Below are positions 1 to 6,735 of a stretch of 25,697 nucleotides of DNA, one piece after another. The stretch comes from an uncultured Flavobacteriaceae bacterium (lineage in GTDB: Bacteria; Bacteroidota; Bacteroidia; Flavobacteriales; Flavobacteriaceae), in contig CALGUD010000001.1 of assembly GCA_937901915.1 (NCBI GenBank), forward strand, positions 1 through 25,697. Direction: 5' to 3'. Positions within the stretch are counted from its first letter, which is position 1. Each line of letters begins with the position of its first letter. The notes under the pieces were generated by a model. The model searched no databases and had not been told where the DNA came from. It was given only the letters and a program-made list of their open reading frames with translations. The position numbers and the translations under genes are program-made.

Positions 1-70
1 TACAAAAATCTGAATTCTATTTTAAATTTCACACACAACTTTTGTACTTGATCCAGTATTATCCTGAATA

Positions 71-98
71 AAAAAACCAGTCAATAGACTGGTTTTTT
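71..98. terminator. Intrinsic terminator after the AraC-type gene
   Basis: A perfect 12-bp inverted repeat, AAAAAACCAGTC / GACTGGTTTTTT with the loop AATA, ends in a T run on either strand. It lies about 20 bases beyond the stop codon of the minus-strand AraC-type gene, so it most likely ends that transcript. The A/T-flanked symmetric stem could also act for a plus-strand transcript. Bases 1-70 hold nothing else I recognise. Confidence 0.8.
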
Positions 99-119
99 GA
101 ATTGTGATTGGTATATATC

Positions 120-1145
120 TCAGGCTGTTGCAGCTAACACTTTTTGTTGACTGAGGTATTGTCTGGGAGAACAATTATACTTTTCCTTGAATATTTTAGA
201 GAAATAGCTTCTACTTGTAAGACCTACACTATATACTACTTCTGAAATATTCATATCAGCATTTTTAATTAATCCTTCTGAAATTTCTACTCGAACATTT
301 CGTATGTAATCAGTTACAGTACGTCCATGCATTAATTTAAAGCCTTCTTGTAATTTGGCAGGTGAAAGACCCCATTCCATGCATAAAGATTTAACGGTGT
401 ACTGTACTTCTGGTGCCTCTTTTATCTGTTCCGATATATCTCTTATTTTAGCCATTTCAGACCTACTCAATGATCCAGTATTAAGCTTAGAATTATTAAC
501 ATCATGAGTATGTTGTTGTATTTCGAGGGCCAGAATCATATAAACGATACCACGAATTTTTAAAGCTCTTGAAAACCCTTTTGCTTCTAAATTTCTGAGT
601 TGGCTTATCTGATCTTCTATTTTAAGGTTACAGGTTCCGAAGTAAGAAAAACTTTTTCCATTAGAATCCAAAGGAAATAATTTTTTAAACTGACTATTTA
701 GGCTATGTAAACTTGAGCTTTTAGCGCCATCTTTTTCAACATGGATCATAGAGGTAGATATATTTACATCCTTAGCAAAGTAAAACCTATGATTATCATT
801 ATTAGAGGCAGACAAAATAGCAGTTTGAAATTCACCGAGGGTCTCTTTTTTTCCTATTAGGCTAAAATCATGCGTTAATGATCCTTTTGAGCAATACATA
901 AAGACTAAAGGACTAGACTCTACACATCGCATTTCAATTTGTACATCTTCATAAAAAGTAACATCATATTCTACATATGAAATACCTTCATAAAAACAAA
1001 TACCGTTTATAGTTCCTTTTGCTAAATCGTTATCCAGCTCCAGAGTATATTCTCCTGACTCTGATTTTAACTCTCCTCCCAATTGATTTTGTAAGTGAGT
1101 GATAACATTTTTAAAATCCGTAATATTTATTTCTATGCTCCTCAT
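120..1145 (-). CDS. AraC family transcriptional regulator (341 aa)
   Basis: This is a DNA-binding transcription regulator. The C-terminal 100 residues (about 235-335) form an AraC/XylS double helix-turn-helix. The first helix-turn-helix is near residues 255-272 (SLCMEWGLSPAKLQEGFK). The second is near 300-332 and ends in the family hallmark SYFSKIFKEKYNCSPRQYL. The N-terminal ~220 residues are a beta-rich region with no motif I can assign, presumably an effector-binding or dimerisation domain as in other AraC proteins. The ATG at 1145 is followed directly by coding sequence. The gene starts 39 bases after the stop of the small DUF5670-like gene on the same strand and may share its transcript. 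A strong hairpin terminator follows it. The target genes are unknown. The family assignment is secure, the effector is not. Confidence 0.9.
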   Translation of the reverse strand: MRSIEINITDFKNVITHLQNQLGGELKSESGEYTLELDNDLAKGTINGICFYEGISYVEYDVTFYEDVQIEMRCVESSPLVFMYCSKGSLTHDFSLIGKKETLGEFQTAILSASNNDNHRFYFAKDVNISTSMIHVEKDGAKSSSLHSLNSQFKKLFPLDSNGKSFSYFGTCNLKIEDQISQLRNLEAKGFSRALKIRGIVYMILALEIQQHTHDVNNSKLNTGSLSRSEMAKIRDISEQIKEAPEVQYTVKSLCMEWGLSPAKLQEGFKLMHGRTVTDYIRNVRVEISEGLIKNADMNISEVVYSVGLTSRSYFSKIFKEKYNCSPRQYLSQQKVLAATA

Positions 1146-1184
1146 AATATTTTAGTTGTTTATGTTTTTTATTCTTATTTTATA

Positions 1185-1382
1185 CTACTCTAGTATAGTT
1201 TTGAATATTAAAATCATTACAGAAATAAGTAGGACTAGGTGTATTAGGGAGCTCATGTTCAGGAAAAAATATCCTATTGTCCAAACGATCAAAAGCAAGA
1301 TTGAAATTAAAAACAAAAACCTCGGGAAAAATTTTTTCTTGTTGAATGTTGATAGTTTCATTCTCCGTGATAAAATTTTCAT
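1185..1382 (-). CDS. Small membrane protein, DUF5670 / lmo0937 family (65 aa)
   Basis: This is a short integral membrane protein of unknown function. Residues from about 22 to the end show the pattern of the DUF5670 (lmo0937-type) family: a hydrophobic helix ending in a Trp-x-x-Gly-Phe/Tyr-Phe motif (here VWTIGYFF), a short turn (NMSSLIH), then a second hydrophobic helix (LVLLISVMILIFKTIL). Family members are usually about 50 aa, so the basic 20-residue N-terminus may be longer than the true protein. An internal Met at residue 8 is an alternative start. A promoter-like TAGATTTG box lies about 43 bases upstream. The gene ends 39 bases before the AraC-type regulator and may be co-transcribed with it. 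A plus-strand reading frame overlaps it but lacks family features. I am fairly confident of the family from pattern recall; the role is unknown. Confidence 0.7.
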   Translation of the reverse strand: MKILSRRMKLSTFNKKKFFPRFLFLISILLLIVWTIGYFFLNMSSLIHLVLLISVMILIFKTILE

Positions 1383-1424
1383 GATTTATTGTTTTAATAC
1401 ATTAGCTTTTCGTTTTGTACATTA

Positions 1425-1432
1425 CAAATCTA
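1425..1432 (-). promoter_or_regulatory. Candidate -7 box of the DUF5670/AraC transcript
   Basis: Read on the minus strand the bases are TAGATTTG, a full match to the Bacteroidota -7 consensus TAnnTTTG, 42 bases upstream of the ATG at 1382. No TTG was found at the usual spacing upstream, so only half of the promoter is supported. Confidence 0.4.
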
Positions 1433-1577
1433 GGAACAATGACAGGGGGATGTATTACACAATTTTTTGGATCTTTTACAAAATTCACTCATTTAAGCCT
1501 TTTTTAACTAATTTTTGCAAATAGTTGACCTTAAATTCATGAAAATCAGGCAGTAAATGTTTTTTGAAGAAATAAAT

Positions 1578-3743
1578 TTATTTAACAGGAAGGTAAATAT
1601 GAAATACCGCTCCTTCTCCGGGACTACTTTCAGCATCAATAAAACCATAATGCTGCTCTACAATTTTTTTGCATATAGCAAGTCCGATTCCGGTTCCTCC
1701 GTATTCAGTTTTACCATGGAGTCTCTGAAATAACTCAAAAATCTTTTCGGCATATTCCTGTTTAAATCCTATACCGTTATCCTTAAAGGATATTTTATGA
1801 TACAAAGCAGAGGTTAAATTAGAATTACTTTTAATCTCATCTCTGTTTACTGTTTCAGAAGAAATTGTAACAATCGCCTTTTCGTCGGCCTTACTGTATT
1901 TAAATGAATTGGAAATAATATTTGTAAATAACTGTTCCATTTGAAAAAATACTGCATTCAAAACAGGGAGTTCGGTGGAATGTATTTCCAGAAGATTTTC
2001 ATCTATTAAATTACCAAAGTCTTCCTTCACCTTTTCCAGCACTATATTCATATCCGTTTTCTCGTAAATACTGTCGGCACGGTTTACACGGGAGTACATA
2101 AGGAGATAATGTATTAATTTTTGCATTCTCAAGGCAGAATCCGTAACAGTATTAAAATAAGTTCTTCCCTTTTCCGAGAGGTTGTCAAAATCTGTATCAC
2201 GTATACGGGAAATAAACATTTGAATTTTTCGGAGAGGTTCCTGCAAATCATGGCTTGCTACCCTATTGAAAGATTTAAGTTCTTCGTTAGATCTTTTTAA
2301 ATCTTCATTTTTAGATTTAAGTATCTGTTCATTTTCCAATAATTCAGTCACGTCCTGTACTACTGCTAAAAATATGTTTTTTTCCGATGTTTCTAAAGTT
2401 CCACTAATATTAAAAAACCTGTTATCCTGATTTTTTGTTATTGCCCGGAATGTATGTTCTTTATATGGCTTTCCTTCTTTAACTTTTAAAAGTTTTTTAT
2501 TGAAACCCTTTCTGTCTTTTGGATGTACAATAGACAATAGGTCTATGTAAGATGATTTTAACTCTGAAGGTCCATAGCCAAGTAATTTCCCCATATTATC
2601 GGACAAAGTTAATTCCCACGAATCTAAATTCAGTTCAAAACTTCCAAGCTTCGCAATGGACTTTGCTTTTTTAAGGATCGAATTATGAATTTCCAGGCGT
2701 TTATTAAGTTTCTTTAATTCCAGTTTAGCGAGGGTTTCTTTAGTTATATTATGTGAGGTCAATGTTAAACCTTCACCCAGTTTTATTACTGTATTGAAAA
2801 ACCACATACTTCGTCCATTAAATACAAATCTTTTTTCATATTCAATCTTCTTACCGGTTTCAATACATTCAATAAAAATTTCAAAAACACCATTCTCAAA
2901 AAGAATGGGATAAACATCAGAAACTTTCTTGCCCATAATTTCCTCTGCAACGTGTCCGGTTACATTTTTAATTTCATCATTTGTATATACTATCTCGAAA
3001 TCTTTTATTGTACCCCGGCTATCCCTAATAGGCTTAAAATGGCTTATTATATTATCGGTAGATCCCAGGATATTACTGAGAAAGGACTGTGTATTTTTTA
3101 TTTTTTCCCTGTCCCTGTTAATCTTATAGAAGGACGAAACAAGGATAATTAATGCAAATAACCCCATTACTAATGAGAGTTTTGGTGTAAACCACCTGTT
3201 CTGCAAATATTGTTCTTTTCTTAATTTTAAAAATTTTTGCTCTTCATTGATCATATTATCCGTATGGATATCTATGCTTTCCACATTTTTATTTATCTCG
3301 GCTATTTCATTATCAATATAGTCCTGATCTATTTCAGCTTGATGAGCAGACAGATTGATATTCTTAATACTGGTATATAAATTTTCTTTCAGAAGATTCA
3401 GTAAATCAATATTTTTTTGCTGATTAGGATTTTGGCTGGTTAAGCTATCTATTCTGAGAAGTGAAAGATCGATTCTTGATTTATAATTCTCAATACTATT
3501 CAGATAGGTTGAATTTTTAGAAATTACATAGTTTAGTTCTTCTGATTTTAAGAGCGAAAACAATGAAAACATATGGTTAATTTCCATACTTACCTGGTAA
3601 ATATGAGAGACCTTACCTGAAGAATCTTCAAAAGATTTAAGTTCCCGGTATGTAATGCTTGAAATAAATAAAAGCAATGAAACGGCAATAATCATTATTA
3701 TCGCATATACTTTCCCGGAATACCTATTCTCAGTTAATAACAT
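1578..3743 (-). CDS. Sensor histidine kinase with CHASE3-like sensor and two PAS domains (721 aa)
   Basis: This is a membrane-bound sensor kinase that autophosphorylates on His and passes phosphate to a response regulator. In order: a transmembrane helix at about 13-33, a mostly helical extracytoplasmic region to about 180 resembling CHASE3, a second transmembrane helix near 188-206, PAS-like domains at about 220-335 and 355-465, a coiled linker, then the kinase core. The H-box is SHDLQEP with His498. The N-box lies at about 608 (NIISNSFKYSK), the G1 box DNGIGF at 655, the F-box FELFQRLH near 670, and the G2 box GGTGIGLA at 682. All catalytic motifs are intact. The core resembles bacteriophytochrome-like (HisKA/HATPase_c) kinases of Bacteroidota. 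It is last in a three-gene operon, 7 bases after a CheY-like receiver gene that is the obvious partner. The stimulus is unknown. Confidence 0.93.
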   Translation of the reverse strand: MLLTENRYSGKVYAIIMIIAVSLLLFISSITYRELKSFEDSSGKVSHIYQVSMEINHMFSLFSLLKSEELNYVISKNSTYLNSIENYKSRIDLSLLRIDSLTSQNPNQQKNIDLLNLLKENLYTSIKNINLSAHQAEIDQDYIDNEIAEINKNVESIDIHTDNMINEEQKFLKLRKEQYLQNRWFTPKLSLVMGLFALIILVSSFYKINRDREKIKNTQSFLSNILGSTDNIISHFKPIRDSRGTIKDFEIVYTNDEIKNVTGHVAEEIMGKKVSDVYPILFENGVFEIFIECIETGKKIEYEKRFVFNGRSMWFFNTVIKLGEGLTLTSHNITKETLAKLELKKLNKRLEIHNSILKKAKSIAKLGSFELNLDSWELTLSDNMGKLLGYGPSELKSSYIDLLSIVHPKDRKGFNKKLLKVKEGKPYKEHTFRAITKNQDNRFFNISGTLETSEKNIFLAVVQDVTELLENEQILKSKNEDLKRSNEELKSFNRVASHDLQEPLRKIQMFISRIRDTDFDNLSEKGRTYFNTVTDSALRMQKLIHYLLMYSRVNRADSIYEKTDMNIVLEKVKEDFGNLIDENLLEIHSTELPVLNAVFFQMEQLFTNIISNSFKYSKADEKAIVTISSETVNRDEIKSNSNLTSALYHKISFKDNGIGFKQEYAEKIFELFQRLHGKTEYGGTGIGLAICKKIVEQHYGFIDAESSPGEGAVFHIYLPVK

Positions 3744-3750
3744 TAAACTT

Positions 3751-4203
3751 TTAAATTTTTAATAAAAAATTACCCCGGTTTAATACGGAGGTATTGTACT
3801 GCCAGTTTACACGAAGTACCTGCTCTATAGTTTTTTTTAAGCTCTTAAAATCATTTGGCTTATTAATATAAACATTCGCCCCTTTAACAAAAGTTTCTTC
3901 AATATCAGCTTCCGAAGACGAAGTTGAGTAAATAGCCACAGAAATATCATTAAACCTATTGTTACTTCTTATTTCTTCAAGACATTGAATACCATTTTTA
4001 ACCGGCATATTTAAATCCAGAAAAATAATGTGAAGGTTCACGGTATCTTCCTGAATAAGGTAGTCCATAAACTCTTGCCCATTCGTAAATAAGAGCAGGT
4101 TTGTATTGATTTTTATTTCTTCTATAACTTCTTGAAAAAGAAATCTATCGTCTTTATCATCGTCAACAAGGGCTACATTTAATACATCTATATGCATATT
4201 CAA
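3751..4203 (-). CDS. CheY-like single-domain response regulator (150 aa)
   Basis: This is a phosphoacceptor receiver protein. The sequence has the acidic pocket Asp14/Asp15, the phosphorylation site Asp63 in IIFLDLNMP, a Ser/Thr switch at residues 93-94 (IYSTSSS), and the conserved Lys115 in INKP. There is no output domain: after the receiver only about 30 residues remain. It belongs to the class often found beside phytochrome-like kinases in Bacteroidota. It sits between an AraC-type regulator gene (9 bases upstream) and the sensor kinase gene (7 bases downstream), so the three are almost certainly one transcript. It probably shuttles phosphate from the kinase, or feeds back on it. Without an output domain its effector is not visible here. 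The AraC protein encoded upstream could be a partner, but that is only an inference from adjacency. Confidence 0.93.
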   Translation of the reverse strand: MNMHIDVLNVALVDDDKDDRFLFQEVIEEIKINTNLLLFTNGQEFMDYLIQEDTVNLHIIFLDLNMPVKNGIQCLEEIRSNNRFNDISVAIYSTSSSEADIEETFVKGANVYINKPNDFKSLKKTIEQVLRVNWQYNTSVLNRGNFLLKI

Positions 4204-4212
4204 GCAATGAAT

Positions 4213-4782
4213 TTAAATAGTTTTAGTATGAATATTTTTGTTTTTTCTTCTTTTTATTATATCCTGAAAAACCCTTGGTGTTAATCCTGTAGTTTTTTTA
4301 AATTGATTGGATAGGTGTCCTACACTACTGTAATTCAATTTATAGGCAATCTCCGAGAGTGTAAGTTTGTTTTCTATTATAAGGCTTTTGGCGTAATCTA
4401 TTTTTTTCAGTATCAAAAAATTTTCAATGGATGTATATGTTACTTCTGAAAATAAATTTGATAAATAAGTGTAAGAGTAGTTAAGTTTATCAGACAGGTA
4501 AATTGAAAATTTACAATTTTTATCCGGATTATCTGTTTGAATTATTTCAGTAATAGCATCTTTAATTCGTTGTACTAACTCTATTTTATGATCATTTAAA
4601 ATATATATACCATAATTTTCCAGGGTTGAAGATAAGTCTTTTATTGTTTCAGCAGATAAATCTTTTTTAAAAACAATCTCACCCATTCCGGTAATCTTAT
4701 ACTCAAGTTCATGTTTTTTTAATTGCTCTTCTAAAACTGACCTAAATATAATACTGGGGTCAAACTTTAAATAAAGTTTCAT
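4213..4782 (-). CDS. AraC-type helix-turn-helix regulator, first gene of the kinase operon (189 aa)
   Basis: This is a short transcription regulator. Residues ~75-180 form an AraC-type DNA-binding domain: a first helix-turn-helix near 98-112 (SYTYLSNLFSEV) and a second near 140-172 (LTLSEIAYKLNYSSVGHLSN, then QFKKTTGLTPRVF). The N-terminal ~70 residues start MKLYLKFDPS and alternate strand and helix in a way that suggests a small ferredoxin-like (HMA- or ACT-like) domain, but no metal-binding Cys pair is present. The C-terminus is a basic tail (KRRKNKNIHTKTI). The gene leads an operon with the receiver and the sensor kinase. A well-formed promoter lies 34-65 bases upstream, and a 7-bp inverted repeat sits upstream of that as a possible autoregulatory site. 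The family is secure; the function of the N-terminal domain is inference. Confidence 0.88.
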   Translation of the reverse strand: MKLYLKFDPSIIFRSVLEEQLKKHELEYKITGMGEIVFKKDLSAETIKDLSSTLENYGIYILNDHKIELVQRIKDAITEIIQTDNPDKNCKFSIYLSDKLNYSYTYLSNLFSEVTYTSIENFLILKKIDYAKSLIIENKLTLSEIAYKLNYSSVGHLSNQFKKTTGLTPRVFQDIIKRRKNKNIHTKTI

Positions 4783-4815
4783 ATATACATTTAATTTCTA
4801 AAAAATTTATCCCTG

Positions 4816-4847
4816 CAAAAATAATTAAAGGTGAAAATATATTCAAA
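4816..4847 (-). promoter_or_regulatory. Promoter of the AraC / receiver / kinase operon
   Basis: On the minus strand a TTTG (4847-4844) is followed after 20 bases by TATTTTTG (4823-4816), matching the Bacteroidota sigma-A pattern of a TTG-containing -33 box and a TAnnTTTG -7 box. The expected start of transcription gives a leader of about 25-30 bases before the ATG at 4782. This is one of three promoters in the window with exactly this spacing. Confidence 0.7.
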
Positions 4848-4870
4848 CACAAAACTCTACTAAAATTTTT

Positions 4871-4888
4871 GATAGTTTTATAACTATC
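4871..4888. promoter_or_regulatory. Perfect inverted repeat upstream of the regulatory operon
   Basis: GATAGTT-TTAT-AACTATC is a perfect 7-bp inverted repeat, centred about 33 bases upstream of the -33 box of the AraC/receiver/kinase operon. Its position fits an activator site, for example for autoregulation by the first gene product. On the plus strand it is followed by a T run, so a weak terminator is the other reading. Confidence 0.3.
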
Positions 4889-4946
4889 TCGTGTTTTTTT
4901 AACAATAATAGGCGGTATGAGATATAGAGCATATAAATATACAAAA

Positions 4947-4972
4947 AAACCAGCATAAAAAAATGCCGGTTT
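4947..4972 (-). terminator. Terminator after the transaldolase gene
   Basis: On the minus strand AAACCGGCAT and ATGCTGGTTT pair with one mismatch around a six-T loop, and a T run follows. It begins 22 bases after the stop codon of the transaldolase gene, as expected for an intrinsic terminator separating that gene from the regulatory operon. Confidence 0.7.
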
Positions 4973-4994
4973 AAATTTCTATGATTTGAGAAAA

Positions 4995-5648
4995 TTAGTT
5001 TCCTTTATTATAATCTTCTAAAAATTTTGCCAAACCTATATCCGTTAACGGATGATTTAACAATCCTACTATTGAAGATAAAGGGCCTGTCATTACATCA
5101 GCTCCCAATTTAGCACATTCAATAACATGCATAGAATGCCTTACAGAAGCTGCTAAGATTTGTGTTTCAAATCCATAGTTATCATAAATTTCCCTGATAT
5201 CAGCAATAAGAGCTAAACCGTCTGTAGATATATCATCCAATCGTCCGATAAAAGGTGAAACATATGTTGCTCCTGCTTTGGCTGCCAATAAAGCCTGTCC
5301 TGCAGAAAAAACCAGGGTACAGTTTGTTCTTATGCCATTATCAGTAAAATACTTTATAGCTTTAATTCCGTCTTTTATCATCGGAACTTTAACCACAATT
5401 TGATTATGTAAATCAGCCAGTTCTTCTCCTTCTTTTATAATTTCATCAAAAGTTGTTGCTATTACTTCAGCAGAAACATCTCCATCTACTATATCACAAA
5501 TCTCAACATAGTGTTTTAGAATATTATTTCTTCCTGTAATTCCTTCTTTTGCCATTAAAGAGGGATTGGTTGTTACCCCGTCTAAAACTCCTAATGCCTG
5601 GGCTTCTGCTATCTGCTCTAAGTTGGCAGTATCAATAAAAAACTTCAT
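4995..5648 (-). CDS. fsa: Small transaldolase, TalC / fructose-6-phosphate aldolase family (217 aa)
   Basis: This is a cytoplasmic class I aldolase-fold enzyme that transfers a dihydroxyacetone unit through a Schiff base. The protein has the family length (217 aa) and hallmarks: Asp6 (FIDTAN), the GVTTNPSL motif at 24-31, the Schiff-base Lys87 in VVKVPM, the SPFIGRLDD motif at 131-139, and ILAASVR near 164-170. It aligns with E. coli FsaA with an offset of two residues. The position of FsaA Gln59 is Glu61 (SAEVIA) and that of FsaA Tyr131 is Phe133 (SPFIGR). In the family Glu and Phe at these sites mark transaldolases rather than true fructose-6-phosphate aldolases, so I favour transaldolase activity in the pentose phosphate pathway even though automatic naming often gives fsa. 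It is a monocistronic unit with a good promoter and a terminator. Confidence 0.93.
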   Translation of the reverse strand: MKFFIDTANLEQIAEAQALGVLDGVTTNPSLMAKEGITGRNNILKHYVEICDIVDGDVSAEVIATTFDEIIKEGEELADLHNQIVVKVPMIKDGIKAIKYFTDNGIRTNCTLVFSAGQALLAAKAGATYVSPFIGRLDDISTDGLALIADIREIYDNYGFETQILAASVRHSMHVIECAKLGADVMTGPLSSIVGLLNHPLTDIGLAKFLEDYNKGN

Positions 5649-5691
5649 TTCTAAATATTATTATTTTATATTATTTTTAATTTACAAGCTG

Positions 5692-5722
5692 CAAATTTAC
5701 ATCATTAAATATTAATACTCAA
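5692..5722 (-). promoter_or_regulatory. Promoter of the transaldolase gene
   Basis: On the minus strand TTG (5722-5720) is followed after 20 bases by TAAATTTG (5699-5692), a full match to the Bacteroidota -33 and -7 pattern. The implied leader to the ATG at 5648 is about 35 bases. Confidence 0.7.
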
Positions 5723-5766
5723 TCGTTTTCGATAAAACAACAGATTTCTTAAAATTATTTAAAAAA

Positions 5767-6573
5767 TTAGAGTTTATAATGATTAAGTAATAGTTTCTCA
5801 TACGCCTTATCCGGTATTATACGCTTTAGAACAATCGAAAATTTTTGCATAAAGGCGCCTACTTTATAATGGATTCTTGGATTTTTTGTGTTAATGATCC
5901 TATAAACCATTGCCGCAACCAGTTCTGGATCATCTCCAGAATTTACATGCTCATTTATCATTTTCAAACATTTTCCATAGGAAGATTTATAAGGGGAATT
6001 TTCTAAAACAGGGGCATGATATCTTCCTGATGCTATATTAGTAGCAAAATCGCCCGGTGCAATATTGGTCATCTTTACACCAAAATCTTTAATTTCCATT
6101 CTCATAGCTTCTGTTATAAGTTCTAATGCTCCCTTGGTAGCAGAATAAATTCCCCTGTAAGGTAGGCCCATGTAGCCTGCTATGGATGTGATATTTATAA
6201 TAAGCCCATCTTTTTGGTTTCTCATATGGGGCAAAACGATTTTGATAAGGTTCAAAGGACCATGAAAATTAGTATCAAAAGCTTTTACTATTTCTTCACC
6301 AGGCGTTTCTTCAACGGGTCCTGTAATTCCAACCCCTGCATTATTAATTAAAACATCAATTTTCCCTTCTTTCTCTATAATTGTTTTCACTGCTACTTCC
6401 ATGGAGGTTTTGTCAGCAACATCTAATTTAATGAGTGTAAAAGCGTCAAAATTTTTAAACTTGTCGGGATTTCTGCTGGTTCCGTAAACAGCATATCCTT
6501 TCTTAACCAAATATTCACCTGTAGATTTTCCTAAACCGGAAGAGCCTCCCGTTATTAAAACAATTTTTGACAT
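5767..6573 (-). CDS. Short-chain dehydrogenase/reductase (SDR) family oxidoreductase (268 aa)
   Basis: This is an NAD(P)-dependent oxidoreductase of the classical SDR type. The Rossmann cofactor motif TGGSSGLG is at residues 8-15, NNAG at 77-80, catalytic Ser130 in ITSIAG, and the catalytic pair Tyr143 and Lys147 in YSATK. Arg34 just after the second strand (GTSRNP) suggests a preference for NADP. The C-terminal ~80 residues, which set substrate choice in this family, include a basic helix region (KVGAFMQKFSIVLKRIIPDK) that may touch a membrane or an acyl substrate. The substrate cannot be named from sequence. It lies 162 bases after the TlpA-like lipoprotein gene on the same strand. No promoter consensus was found upstream, so read-through from that gene is possible. 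Confidence 0.92.
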   Translation of the reverse strand: MSKIVLITGGSSGLGKSTGEYLVKKGYAVYGTSRNPDKFKNFDAFTLIKLDVADKTSMEVAVKTIIEKEGKIDVLINNAGVGITGPVEETPGEEIVKAFDTNFHGPLNLIKIVLPHMRNQKDGLIINITSIAGYMGLPYRGIYSATKGALELITEAMRMEIKDFGVKMTNIAPGDFATNIASGRYHAPVLENSPYKSSYGKCLKMINEHVNSGDDPELVAAMVYRIINTKNPRIHYKVGAFMQKFSIVLKRIIPDKAYEKLLLNHYKL

Positions 6574-6735
6574 TTTTATATTTCTGTTGATAATTCAGTA
6601 CACAAAGAAACAAATAAAATGATTGTATGTAGTTAAATGGGTAGTTGGATTTTCAATATTCAATCAATTAAAATTTTAAAAAACAGAGGAGCATAACCAA
6701 AGGTACAAAAAGAAGAAAAACTAAGATTAACCTAT

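Noticed and set aside
1156..1524. A 122-codon plus-strand open frame over the small membrane gene
   Set aside because: Its composition (Ile, Phe, Tyr, Lys) is that of AT-rich non-coding DNA, it has no family feature, and the opposite strand holds a frame with a recognisable family pattern and promoter box.
4871..4888. Terminator on the plus strand
   Set aside because: No plus-strand gene precedes it. Its place upstream of a minus-strand promoter makes a regulatory site more likely, though weakly supported.
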